Of a DNA stretch of 64,000 nucleotides, positions 8,593-16,295 are shown in pieces. The position numbers were made by a program, and so were the translations under genes. Numbering within the stretch: the first letter of the stretch is position 1; each line of letters opens with the position of its first letter. Source of the stretch: Pseudomonas sp. ICMP 561 (GTDB taxonomy: Bacteria > Pseudomonadota > Gammaproteobacteria > Pseudomonadales > Pseudomonadaceae); NCBI RefSeq assembly GCF_002699985.1, contig NZ_LKBT01000001.1:372001-436000 (forward strand), in the 5' to 3' direction. Under the pieces are notes generated by a model. That model did not search any database. It worked only from the letters and a program-made list of their open reading frames with translations, and was not told where the DNA came from.

Positions 8593-8800
8593 CGAGCACC
8601 GACTTGGTCATGCCGTGCTTCGCGCTCAAGGCTTGAGTCAGCGCGAAGTTGGCCGAAGTGGTGTTCATGGTTTCCTCGAAAATGGCCTGCATGTTCTCGA
8701 CACTAGGATCGTCGGCGGCAGCTTCGCTCGCGTATTCGTAGTTGCGGCTGGCTCGGTCGTAGTTGTTGTCCAGTCGTCTTTCCAGGGCATTGGTTGACAT
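8579..8800 (-). CDS. hrpF: HrpF, small cytosolic partner of the Hrp pilin
   Basis: A 73-residue hydrophilic helical protein (MSTNALERRLDNNYDRASRN...) at the promoter-proximal end of the hrpC-type operon. In P. syringae HrpF is needed for secretion and interacts with the pilin HrpA, probably as a chaperone-like factor. A perfect hrp box lies 33 bases upstream. The 3' end overlaps hrpG. Confidence 0.9.
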   Translation of the reverse strand: MSTNALERRLDNNYDRASRNYEYASEAAADDPSVENMQAIFEETMNTTSANFALTQALSAKHGMTKSVLDGFQ

Positions 8801-8832
8801 GGCGTACTCTCTCGAAATGGGATGACTATCGA

Positions 8833-8861
8833 TGAGTGGTCACGCCGGACAGAACGGTTCC
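8833..8861 (-). promoter_or_regulatory. hrp box (HrpL-dependent promoter) of the hrpF-hrpV operon
   Basis: On the minus strand the sequence is GGAACC, 16 bases, then CCACTCA, an exact match to the P. syringae hrp box consensus recognised by the sigma factor HrpL. The CCACTCA end is 33 bases before the hrpF ATG. Confidence 0.95.
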
Positions 8862-8878
8862 GTCACTGATGAGAATGA

Positions 8879-9451
8879 TCACGCCAGGTCAAGAATGCGC
8901 TCACGCAGCCGTTCCCAGTCGAGGCTGAAATCGCCGCTTTCAGTGCTCAGCCAGAGCGTACCGGGAGCGAGGCCGGTGTCGCGTTCGAGCTGCCAGTGCG
9001 TGTGCGGTTGTTGTTGCAACCAAGCGTCGACCGATTCATGAAGGTCCACGGAGCAACGCAATGTGGCGCGCACCGGACGGGTCTGGCTCTGGGCAATCTG
9101 GCGCACCAGAGCCAATGCGCGTTCTTCATCGGACAGCGTGCCCAGCAGACTGGCCAGCGTCTCGCTTAACAGGCTCCGGGCCTGCTCGACCAACGCCTCA
9201 CGCTGAGCCTGCCGTTCGGCCTCCCAGCCTTCCAGCATGGCATTGGCGCGATCCCAGAATTGCGCTTGAGCATCGGCCAGCAGTTGCTCGCCCTGAGCCC
9301 GTGCATCGGCGAGCAAAGCCTCTGCTTGTATATGAGCACGCGCAAGGTGCTCACTGGCGAGCACCACATCGCTGAAATATTCGCGGCGCAGCAATGGCTC
9401 GGCAACGCCAGGCTGCGGAGCATCAAAACTGAGCGTGCGACGAATGAACAT
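8879..9451 (-). CDS. hrpE: HrpE, type III secretion ATPase-stator protein (SctL/HrcL)
   Basis: A 190-residue SctL-type protein that links the secretion ATPase HrcN to the sorting platform. The start at 9451 (MFIRRTLSFDAPQPG) is preferred over the in-frame ATG at 9469 because GGAGG lies 6 bases before it. The middle is a long, Ala/Gln-rich coiled coil with repeated ADAQAQ/ADARAQ heptads (about residues 45-100), typical of FliH/SctL stators. The start overlaps the end of hrpD by 29 bases. It is the last gene of the hrpA operon, and a new hrp box for hrpF follows within 20 bases. Confidence 0.92.
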   Translation of the reverse strand: MFIRRTLSFDAPQPGVAEPLLRREYFSDVVLASEHLARAHIQAEALLADARAQGEQLLADAQAQFWDRANAMLEGWEAERQAQREALVEQARSLLSETLASLLGTLSDEERALALVRQIAQSQTRPVRATLRCSVDLHESVDAWLQQQPHTHWQLERDTGLAPGTLWLSTESGDFSLDWERLRERILDLA

Positions 9452-9989
9452 CAGGTTCCTCCAGGACACGTTGCAACGCGGCGCGCCAGAGCATATCCAG
9501 ACGCTTGGGCTCGGCGCAGGGTGATGCGGTTACGGTGGTTGCGACTGCCCGCGGCCAAAGCAGCCTTAGCCGCTGCCATTGCGCTTCGCCGCGCCATTGA
9601 GCCAGCAATTGCAAAGGGTCGACAGGCTCGTCAGGCAACCAACTGCCCGGCCGTAACGCCTTGGCCACGCTGCGACACCAGGGCCGCAGACTTTCATCCG
9701 GCAGCTGTCGCGTTGCCCGCGCCGTGCACAGATGCTCGACAACAGCGAGCAATGACTCCCGATGTTCGCCGGCTTCGAGCAAGCTGACGATCATCGAGTC
9801 CGGGCGCGACGGGCTGCTCGCCTGAACACCGAACGCAGCGCCCAGACGATCAGGATGCACCGCTGATAGCCAGGCAAACTGGGCATCGCTCAAATGTCGT
9901 TCGCTTATCACTTCAGACCAACTGGCGTCAGCCCATTGCCAGGGCCGAGCCCACCATTGCAGCCACTGCTGCCCCAGTGCCGGACTCAT
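9423..9989 (-). CDS. hrpD: HrpD, type III secretion sorting-platform protein (SctK-like)
   Basis: A 188-residue, Trp- and Ala-rich cytoplasmic protein (MSPALGQQWLQWWARPWQWA...). It holds the SctK position between hrcJ and hrpE and is presumed to bridge the SctQ pods and the membrane ring. Its ATG overlaps the hrcJ stop (ATGA) and its 3' end overlaps the hrpE start. The family is poorly conserved in sequence, so synteny carries most of the identification. Confidence 0.9.
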   Translation of the reverse strand: MSPALGQQWLQWWARPWQWADASWSEVISERHLSDAQFAWLSAVHPDRLGAAFGVQASSPSRPDSMIVSLLEAGEHRESLLAVVEHLCTARATRQLPDESLRPWCRSVAKALRPGSWLPDEPVDPLQLLAQWRGEAQWQRLRLLWPRAVATTVTASPCAEPKRLDMLWRAALQRVLEEPDVHSSHAQF

Positions 9990-10828
9990 GCCCCGCGCTC
10001 GTCAAACCGGCCAACAGCGGTACCTGGCGCCCTGGGTGCCGAACGCATGCCCACCAGCTCAAGCAATTTTTGGCGTAACGCCGGGCGTAGCCACAGAATC
10101 AAACCCGCGAATAAAAAGAAAATCCCCAACGCGCCACCCAGCATCGTGCCTTTGAGAGCGTCGACTTCCTGCTCTGGCACCATGAACGGTCCGTAATGAA
10201 CCAGAACCTGCTCCTCTTGATAGGCACGTGCGTTGACGAAGACCACCGACAGTTTCTCGGTGTTATCCACCGCCGCTGCCATGCCGGGAATACTGCTGGC
10301 AACCATCCGCCGGATTCGCGGCAACACGGTATCCGGATCAAGGCTCGCAGCATGTTTGATGAACACGGCTGCCGAGGCTGGCTGTACCGGTTCGCCGGGC
10401 GCTACCCGCTCTGGCAGCACCACGTGTACGCGAGCGACAATGACGCCATCAATCTGCGACAGCGTCGACTCCAGCTCTTGTGACAATGCATAGATATAAC
10501 GCGCGCGCTCTTCAAGAGGCGTGGAGATCACCCCTTCCTTCTTGAAGATTTCACCCAGATTAGTGCGCGTGCGCCGTGGCAGACCCGCCGCCTCCAACAC
10601 CCGCACCGCTCGATTGATGTCCGAGGCGGACAGCAGAACGCTGACCCCTTCTTTGTTGCTGCGCTTGCTGGCGTCGATGTTCTTGCTCGACAACTCGGCG
10701 ATCACATCATTGGCATCGTTTTCAGAAAGCTTGCCGTGCAGTTCTATCTGATCACCGCAAGCGCCCAGCATCAGCGCCAGCCCGATCAGGCTCAGGTATT
10801 GCAGAAAATGCCTCATCAGCCCACCCAT
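9986..10828 (-). CDS. hrcJ: HrcJ, inner-membrane ring lipoprotein (SctJ)
   Basis: A 280-residue YscJ/PrgK-family lipoprotein forming the periplasmic inner-membrane ring. It has a lipobox (LALMLGAC), the SctJ ring-building motifs (ANDVIAELSSKNIDASK; GLPRRTRTNLGEIFKKEG; RVHVVLPE), and a C-terminal membrane segment near residues 220-240 (GGALGIFFLFAGLILWL). ATG 10828 shares a base with the hrpB stop (TGATG). The in-frame GTG at 10831 and ATG at 10813 are alternatives; the last would place the signal peptide directly at the N-terminus. Confidence 0.97.
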   Translation of the reverse strand: MGGLMRHFLQYLSLIGLALMLGACGDQIELHGKLSENDANDVIAELSSKNIDASKRSNKEGVSVLLSASDINRAVRVLEAAGLPRRTRTNLGEIFKKEGVISTPLEERARYIYALSQELESTLSQIDGVIVARVHVVLPERVAPGEPVQPASAAVFIKHAASLDPDTVLPRIRRMVASSIPGMAAAVDNTEKLSVVFVNARAYQEEQVLVHYGPFMVPEQEVDALKGTMLGGALGIFFLFAGLILWLRPALRQKLLELVGMRSAPRAPGTAVGRFDERGA

Positions 10829-11196
10829 CACTGCATGTTGGTGAGTTTGTCCAAGGCTTGCGAACCCTTGCTGATCATTTTCACCGACAACGACGTTTGC
10901 AGAGAGTAATCGCTCAGCGCCCGGGTCGCTTCCATGAACTTCTTGGGGTCCGAATGCAGCGACGCCTCGCGCAGCGCCTTGCCAGCGTCCCTGGACATAT
11001 CCTCCAGAGACAGAGCCTTGCGCGTCAGCGGGTCCATCACCTGCTCCGAAAAAGCCCCCGCACCCTGAGTCGGCTCTGGCCTTTGCATGGCAGCCCTGAA
11101 CCAGTCAGCATCGCCTTGCGTAGGGTTATCCAGCTCCACTTCCGGCTTGAGCGCCGTGGCGGAGGCCGAGCTGTTTTCAAGTTTCCCAATCGTCAT
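10828..11196 (-). CDS. hrpB: HrpB, type III secretion inner-rod protein (SctI)
   Basis: A 122-residue helical protein, the inner rod of the needle complex in P. syringae. The ATG at 11196 is chosen over the in-frame codon at 11211 because AAGGAGG stands 5-6 bases before it. The C-terminal helix (ALSDYSLQTSLSVKMISKGS) has the shape expected for SctI polymerisation. It overlaps hrcJ by one base and follows hrpZ by 20 bases. Confidence 0.92.
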   Translation of the reverse strand: MTIGKLENSSASATALKPEVELDNPTQGDADWFRAAMQRPEPTQGAGAFSEQVMDPLTRKALSLEDMSRDAGKALREASLHSDPKKFMEATRALSDYSLQTSLSVKMISKGSQALDKLTNMQ

Positions 11197-11216
11197 ATCG
11201 ACCTCCTTCACGGTTT

Positions 11217-12281
11217 TCAGCTGAACAGCTTGTTCATGATCGAACCGGCTGTATTCTGGGCATCCTGCTGCAGCGCTTGATCCTGAGCCTTTGGACCAGA
11301 ACCCTGAGTGGTATTGCCGTCCTGACCCTGCCCCTGCAACAGCTTGAGCAGATCATCGAGGCCCATGGTCACCGTCCCGTTGCCGCCGCCGAAACCGCCG
11401 CTACCGCCCACGGCACCGCCACCGCCACCGAATCCTCCACCACCGCTACCACTGCCGCTGCCTTGATCCGGAGAAAGGGGGATTCCGCTATTGGCCAGCA
11501 TGCCTGAAGCCGGTGCTGTGCCGCTGCCAGCAGCCTGGCCAAGCATGGCGAGAGCATCCTGAAACTTGGATGCTTCAGCGCCGTCAAGGAAAGTGTCCGC
11601 CTTGCCACTGCTGTCAGTTTCGTTGAGTTCGTCCGACCATGACTTGGTCTTGCCGTCAGCGTTGTCCGGCGATCCGAATTTCTCCGGATGCTGGTCCATG
11701 AAGTTAGCGACATCTTGCAGCAGGGCTTTGTCTTCGCTTTTGAACGTTGCGCCACCTGAGCCATCCGTCGCAGGCTCCAACACGCTGCCGAGCTTCTGCT
11801 CTGCCAGTCCACCGAGCAGTGATGAAAGCGCATCGCCGCCACCGCCAGCTGCACCGCCGCCGCCCACACCACCGTTGCCGCCACCAAAACCGTTGCCAGC
11901 ACCGGCACTGCCTGCACCGCCTGCACTGCCGGTGCTCCCGCCCAACAACTGGCTCAGCAGTTTCAGAAGATCGTCAGGACTCATGTCCTTCACGGAACCG
12001 GCAGCAGGTTTTTGATCAGACATACCGCTAGAGCCCTGACCGCCAGCAGCCTGGCTTTGCGATCCCAGCTTCTCCATCAGTTGGGTAAGCAGTTTTACCA
12101 GTGGGTTTTCGCTGTTGACCTGCCCTTTGCCATCGGTCATCGACTTGACCAGCGTGTCAAGGGCAGCGTCCGTGCTCTGCGGGCGTTGGCCACCGCCTGC
12201 TGCATTGTGAGAATTACGCGTCTGCTGCTCATTACTGAAACTGGTCGGGCGACTGTTCTCAAGATTTATCGAAATGGTCAT
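11217..12281 (-). CDS. hrpZ: HrpZ harpin
   Basis: A 354-residue, Cys-free, Gly-rich, heat-stable-type harpin secreted by the Hrp system. In the family it binds lipids, forms pores and elicits a hypersensitive response in non-host plants. There is an acidic/Gln-rich N-terminus, a helical block LVKLLTQLMEKLG, a long Gly/Ala/Ser tract near residues 115-150, a second Gly tract near 273-300 (GSGSGSGGGGFGGGGG), and a C-terminal helical block GLDDLLKLLQGQ. AGAGGA precedes the ATG. The length fits P. syringae HrpZ variants. The Gly tracts are strongly repetitive, so size variation between strains is expected. Confidence 0.95.
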   Translation of the reverse strand: MTISINLENSRPTSFSNEQQTRNSHNAAGGGQRPQSTDAALDTLVKSMTDGKGQVNSENPLVKLLTQLMEKLGSQSQAAGGQGSSGMSDQKPAAGSVKDMSPDDLLKLLSQLLGGSTGSAGGAGSAGAGNGFGGGNGGVGGGGAAGGGGDALSSLLGGLAEQKLGSVLEPATDGSGGATFKSEDKALLQDVANFMDQHPEKFGSPDNADGKTKSWSDELNETDSSGKADTFLDGAEASKFQDALAMLGQAAGSGTAPASGMLANSGIPLSPDQGSGSGSGGGGFGGGGGAVGGSGGFGGGNGTVTMGLDDLLKLLQGQGQDGNTTQGSGPKAQDQALQQDAQNTAGSIMNKLFS

Positions 12282-12372
12282 GCCTATACGTCCTCTTTGT
12301 AATCAGACATCCAGAGTGCGGGCGGGGCCATGTCGCACCTCCACTGAGGGGACACAGCCACCGCCAGAATGA

Positions 12373-12651
12373 TCAGTAATTGATCCCCTTGGCGGTTGAA
12401 GCGACGTTACTGAGGTGCTTGAGGTCGCTGTCCTGGCTCATCGCCTCGACGGTGTTCTTGGCGTCGGTCTCGATTTTCTTGATGCCCGCGTTGGTGACTT
12501 TGGAGTCCGCAGCCCCGGTGGCATCAGTCATGCGCCCGGCGTTTTCTGCCGAGTTGCTTTCGTAGCCACCGTCGGTGCCGGCAGTAGCGGCTTTGAAGTT
12601 GCTGCTAAAGCTGTTGCCCATGTTGTTCATGCTGTTGAAAAAGCTTTCCAT
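12373..12651 (-). CDS. hrpA: HrpA, Hrp pilus subunit
   Basis: A 92-residue pilin that assembles the extracellular Hrp pilus. It has the typical Asn/Ser/Gly-rich, Cys-free N-terminal half and a helical C-terminal half ending in AMSQDSDLKHLSNVASTAKG. It is shorter than the roughly 108-113 residues I recall for classical P. syringae HrpA. It is the first gene of the hrpA-hrpZ-hrpB-hrcJ-hrpD-hrpE operon, about 75 bases downstream of a hrp box. GAGG lies about 9 bases before the ATG. Confidence 0.92.
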   Translation of the reverse strand: MESFFNSMNNMGNSFSSNFKAATAGTDGGYESNSAENAGRMTDATGAADSKVTNAGIKKIETDAKNTVEAMSQDSDLKHLSNVASTAKGINY

Positions 12652-12724
12652 AATCTTGCACCTCAGCGGAATGATTGATGTAGGAACTTAGGCCCGGCAG
12701 GGTTCAAGCGCCGGTCCTGTTCAA

Positions 12725-12753
12725 TGAGTGGGCATGAGGTTGAAAGCAGTTCC
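12725..12753 (-). promoter_or_regulatory. hrp box (HrpL-dependent promoter) of the hrpA-hrpE operon
   Basis: On the minus strand the sequence is GGAACT, 16 bases, then CCACTCA. It matches the hrp box consensus, which tolerates T as the last base of the first block. It lies between hrpS and hrpA, about 75 bases before the hrpA ATG. Confidence 0.93.
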
Positions 12754-12900
12754 ACGTTTAATCCGGGGACTGTGCGTCCTGATGGCTGCGGGAGAAACGC
12801 GGGACGGTGCGCGAGACATAGAAACCCGCTGCCTGGCGCCAGTCAGAAAACCGGGAAGACGTAAGGGCAGGATTGGAAGTAAGCCGGAAAGAGCGTGGTG

Positions 12901-13809
12901 TCAGACTGAAAGGCTTTTGATGCGGTGATACAACGTGCGGCTCGGAATACCCAGTTCGAAGCTGGCCGCTTCTACGCTTTGCTGATGGCGCTTCATGGCT
13001 TCATCAATGAGGATACGTTCAATGACCCGTAACTGCGCCTTGAGCTGCAATGGCTCTGGCGAGCAAGGCTCAGCCAACGGCGAGAAGCCCAGTACGGAGC
13101 GCTTGGCGCTGGATTTGAGTTCACGAATATTGCCCGGCCAGGTGTGTGCAAGCAGTTGTTGAGTCATCGCGGGAGTCATTACCGGGGCCGGTCGACCGAC
13201 CAGCGATGCCTGCTTGGCGAGGAAGCGATTGAACAACGGGATAATTTGTTCGCGACGCTCACGCAGCGGCGGCATCTTGATGCTGACCACGCTGAGACGA
13301 AAGTACAGATCGCGGCGAAAGGTGCCCTCTTCAACCAGCTCTTCAAGGGGGCGTTGCGAAGAGGTGATGACGCACATGTCCACGGGGATAAACTCGGTCG
13401 ACCCCAGGCGTTCGACGCCACGGGTTTCCAGCACACGCAGCAGCTTGGCCTGTAACGACAGCGACATGCTGTCAATCTCATCCAGGTACAGCGTACCGCC
13501 CTGCGCAGCCTCGACATAACCACTGCGCGATTTACTCGCACCGGTGTAAGCACCGCTGACCACACCAAACAATTCGCTCTCGGCCAGGCTCTCCGGGATG
13601 GCCGCGCAGTTCATCGCAACGAACGCACCACGTCTTCGCGATAAACGATAAATCTGCCTTGCCAGGGTGTCCTTGCCGGTGCCTGTTTCGCCAACCAGCA
13701 GCACATCAATATTCAGGGGGGCCATGTTGGTGGCCAGGTACTGCAAGTCAACGAAATCGCCGAAATAGGCAATTTCCTTCAGGTCTGATTCAAACTCGCG
13801 TCTATCCAT
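12901..13809 (-). CDS. hrpS: HrpS, sigma54 enhancer-binding activator of hrpL
   Basis: A 302-residue AAA+ activator without a receiver domain. In P. syringae it works with HrpR to switch on the sigma factor gene hrpL from a sigma54 promoter. Visible motifs are Walker A GETGTGKD, the sigma54-contact loop GAYTGA, Walker B GGTLYLDEID, the arginine-finger region FRRDLYFRL, and a C-terminal Fis-type helix-turn-helix (ASFELGIPSRTLYHRI). The start at 13809 gives the usual HrpS length; an in-frame GTG lies at 13830. No second activator gene (hrpR) is found within 500 bases upstream, where classical islands have it. Activity is expected to be restrained by HrpV and released by HrpG, both encoded nearby. 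Confidence 0.92.
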   Translation of the reverse strand: MDRREFESDLKEIAYFGDFVDLQYLATNMAPLNIDVLLVGETGTGKDTLARQIYRLSRRRGAFVAMNCAAIPESLAESELFGVVSGAYTGASKSRSGYVEAAQGGTLYLDEIDSMSLSLQAKLLRVLETRGVERLGSTEFIPVDMCVITSSQRPLEELVEEGTFRRDLYFRLSVVSIKMPPLRERREQIIPLFNRFLAKQASLVGRPAPVMTPAMTQQLLAHTWPGNIRELKSSAKRSVLGFSPLAEPCSPEPLQLKAQLRVIERILIDEAMKRHQQSVEAASFELGIPSRTLYHRIKSLSV

Positions 13810-14342
13810 GTTGGAGTACCCTCTTCGCACTTACATCCAGTATCGCGACCCCCTGACAGGCAGTTTGCAATGGCAAACTACTCAGGTCGCATCACTCAAG
13901 TGGTACCATTTTCAAAGGACACTTCTACTCTCAACATAAAGCCGCAAGAGAATTTGGAGGGGACAGGTCGTTTGAAAAAGCTTGCGTAACGTAGACAAAA
14001 ACAGACAACAGAAGTTCAGATAAAAGTTATATTTCAACAGTGCGCGATATAGTGCGCAATTAATATCGATTCTTCTCTGAAAGCATCGCTCTAGAGCCTT
14101 CCGCATCACCAAAAGCGACCTCTGACAGGGCTCTTTACGACACGGCAGGCGAGCGTAACTGTCGCAGGTGACAGTTTTATGAATGGCTATTATCTATAAC
14201 TTATCTTCCGCAAGTTTCCAAGCACAATCAGACTGTCACGCAGTGATTACTTATATGCTTTTACATGGCCACCATCCGCGGACTCTTAACATCACGGTAT
14301 AAAATCGTATCACTGTCAGTGAATAAGAGTATTTGAACACTT
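13810..14342. other. Non-coding region upstream of hrpS
   Basis: About 530 bases, clearly more AT-rich than the genes on either side, with no credible coding frame. It holds a perfect inverted repeat at 13862-13879 (AGTTTGC, 4 bases, GCAAACT), about 55 bases before the hrpS ATG and suitable as an operator or short hairpin. No remnant of hrpR could be read in it. Confidence 0.7.
13862..13879. promoter_or_regulatory. Inverted repeat upstream of hrpS, possible operator
   Basis: AGTTTGC-AATG-GCAAACT, perfect 7-base arms, 53 bases before the hrpS ATG. The position suits a regulator-binding site. The protein is unknown. Confidence 0.4.
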
Positions 14343-14684
14343 TTATCCCCTGTGCCTACAGGGCCATTGAGAAATCATCGCTGCAGTGAGCCCTACACTG
14401 GCCGGCTGTTTCAACAATTCCGGATGGTTGAACAGGTAGGCATTAACAGCGTTGACCACCTGCCCCGCATCGACATCCTCCCGACTGCAAAACAACAAGC
14501 CTGCATTGGCATCGTAGACACCCTGGACATAACCCAATGCCTGCATCTGAGCCAGGTTCAACGGCTGCCCCTTGCGAATTTCGCGCAGCGATACCTGCAG
14601 GTCATGCCCGCTGAAAAATGCCCCTTGGACTGTCTCGCATAATCCAGCAAGCATCAACGCCCCGCCCATGCAGAATGAACGCAT
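14343..14684 (-). CDS. Rap1a/Tai-like periplasmic protein behind a hrp box
   Basis: 113 residues from ATG 14684. Residues 1-22 look like a signal peptide (MRSFCMGGALMLAGLCETVQGA). The mature part has the Rap1a/Tai fold pattern: GYVQGVYDANAG, a Cys (LLFCSRED), VNAVNAYLFNHPELL, and a closing WPC, the two Cys probably forming a disulfide. Family members include immunity proteins against type VI-secreted peptidoglycan amidases, but many are uncharacterised. The frame continues upstream to other starts (ATG 14783), which would add an Arg-rich stretch with SRRRL before the hydrophobic core. A perfect hrp box at 14812-14840 points at this gene, so it is probably in the HrpL regulon. No toxin or effector partner is visible beside it. 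Confidence 0.75.
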   Translation of the reverse strand: MRSFCMGGALMLAGLCETVQGAFFSGHDLQVSLREIRKGQPLNLAQMQALGYVQGVYDANAGLLFCSREDVDAGQVVNAVNAYLFNHPELLKQPASVGLTAAMISQWPCRHRG

Positions 14685-14811
14685 CAAACGGTTTCCCCGG
14701 AGACGACGTCTGGAGACACCGCCATGGCGGGCACGCGAGTTCTTGTGCACAGCATGCGCAATGGGAAATCTGCCATCCGCCATCAGTCCGATCCCGTGGT
14801 GATCTGAATGC

Positions 14812-14840
14812 TGAGTGGTCAGTGCCTGAAAAACGGTTCC
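14812..14840 (-). promoter_or_regulatory. hrp box upstream of the Rap1a/Tai-like gene
   Basis: On the minus strand the sequence is GGAACC, 16 bases, then CCACTCA, identical in both blocks to the hrpF promoter. It lies 29 bases before ATG 14783 and 128 bases before ATG 14684 of the only gene downstream. Confidence 0.93.
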
Positions 14841-14910
14841 ACGATTGCGCACATTTTTTTGGAGAGGATCCCCTCGCCCCTATACAAGCCCAAAGATTGA
14901 TCGCAACCCC

Positions 14911-15000
14911 GTAGGACCGGCTTTAGCCGGGAGGACACTATTTCTGGCGATAGATGTTTAGCGGATGTACTGACGTCCTCCCGGCTAAAGCCGGTCCTGC
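14911..15000. repeat. REP doublet (REPIN), GGACCGGCTTTAGCCGGGAGG class
   Basis: Inverted arms GTAGGACCGGCTTTAGCCGG and its complement ending CCGGTCCT, about 50 bases apart. It lies between the hrp-box gene and the LysR gene and marks the edge of the island. The interval 14685-15071 holds only the hrp box and this repeat. Confidence 0.9.
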
Positions 15001-15071
15001 GAGACAGCTCGGTGTAAAGGACACCGGGCGATCTCCTACAGGATTTGCATTTGTCGGGTAGGCGCCCGTTA

Positions 15072-15977
15072 TCAAGCGGCGTCTTTAACCTGCTTCAGAG
15101 AGCGCGCCACCAGATCACCAAACGAACTGACCGGCCCTTGCAGGTTGCCTAAAAAGCGCGGATAGATCAGCCACAGATCCATAACCGGCTTGAAGTCCTT
15201 GACTGGCAACACCGCCAGTTGCTCGCGATGAATGCTGCGTTCAAGCAACGGGCGTGGCACCAGTCCCAAACCCATGCCGTCGGCTACGAGGCCCAACTGG
15301 AGTTCAGTGCCGAAAGTTTCCAGGTTGACCTTCAAGCTCAGGCCCTGATCCGACAAGGTACGCTGCAAACCGGCGCGAAAACCACAGCCATCAGGGTTTA
15401 GCACCCAACCCTGTTGATAACAGTCGGCCAGTTTTACCGAGCCTTTGGGCAACGCAGAACGTGCACAAACCACTACCAGTTCCATCTTGCCGATGGACTC
15501 GCCAATGATGTTTTCCGGGAAAATCTTGCCCGCCGGGAACAACGCCGCGGCGGCATCCAGTTCGCCGTTCTCGATTTTGCTGACCAGGTTACTGCCCCAG
15601 CCGGTGGACACCTGCGCACGCAAATCCGGGTACTCACCGCGCAGCTGCTTGAGGGCATCCAGCAGCACCACGTCACCAATAGTTTGCGGCACGCCCAGAC
15701 GCAGCAGACCGCTCGGCGGTGTATCGCTGGCAACCAGCTCACGCAAGGCATCCATCTCACGGAGGATCGACAGACAACGCTGATACACCTGATTACCCAT
15801 CTGCGTCGGCTTGAGCGGTTTGGTGTTGCGGTCGAACAACTCGACGCCCAACGCCTGCTCGAAATTCTGTACCCGCCGAGTAATCGCCGGTTGGGTCAGG
15901 TCCAGGGACTGCGCCGCATGGCTGATCGACTGGCAACGAATCACCGCCACAAAGGCATCGATATCATCAATTTTCAT
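15072..15977 (-). CDS. LysR-family transcriptional regulator
   Basis: 301 residues from ATG 15977; the frame is open 32 codons further upstream, but MKIDDIDAFVAVI is the normal LysR beginning. The N-terminal winged helix-turn-helix (SISHAAQSLDLTQPAITRRVQNFEQALGVELFDR) is followed by a periplasmic-binding-like effector domain (LRLGVPQTIGDVVLLDAL...). It is divergent from the thiol dioxygenase/rhodanese pair, with about 320 bases between, so it probably controls that sulfur cluster. The inducer is unknown. Confidence 0.9.
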   Translation of the reverse strand: MKIDDIDAFVAVIRCQSISHAAQSLDLTQPAITRRVQNFEQALGVELFDRNTKPLKPTQMGNQVYQRCLSILREMDALRELVASDTPPSGLLRLGVPQTIGDVVLLDALKQLRGEYPDLRAQVSTGWGSNLVSKIENGELDAAAALFPAGKIFPENIIGESIGKMELVVVCARSALPKGSVKLADCYQQGWVLNPDGCGFRAGLQRTLSDQGLSLKVNLETFGTELQLGLVADGMGLGLVPRPLLERSIHREQLAVLPVKDFKPVMDLWLIYPRFLGNLQGPVSSFGDLVARSLKQVKDAA

Positions 15978-16295
15978 TCGGACCGCACATAAAGAGACAG
16001 AGGAGAGATAGGCGAAAATCATAGTGGGATTTGCGGTTTTTGGATAGCGGCGGCAGATTTCTGCATTGGCCATACCAACGCCATCGCGGGCCAGCGCGCT
16101 TAGATATTACGGTGGGTAGGAGCGCGCTTGCCCGCGATTGCGATTTGGCGTTCGACAAATAGCTCAAGATAGACACTGCTCACGGAATAACTTTCTCAGC
16201 ACCTTTGGTTATAACCTAATCATAAAATAATCGCATATTAGACTAAGCCATTATGTTTATATTAAGCCACGCATTAACCTGGCGCTGGTATAGAC
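15978..16295. other. Divergent intergenic region, LysR gene / sulfur cluster
   Basis: It contains a single REP arm (about 16112-16140, TAGGAGCGCGCTTGCCCGCG) and then an AT-rich stretch (16195-16275) suited to promoter and LysR-site functions. No coding frame is supported. Confidence 0.6.

Noticed and set aside
13912..14112. 66-codon open frame upstream of hrpS, considered as an hrpR remnant or small regulator
   Set aside because: No activator motifs, no ribosome site, and located in an AT-rich region. It does not resemble any part of HrpR.
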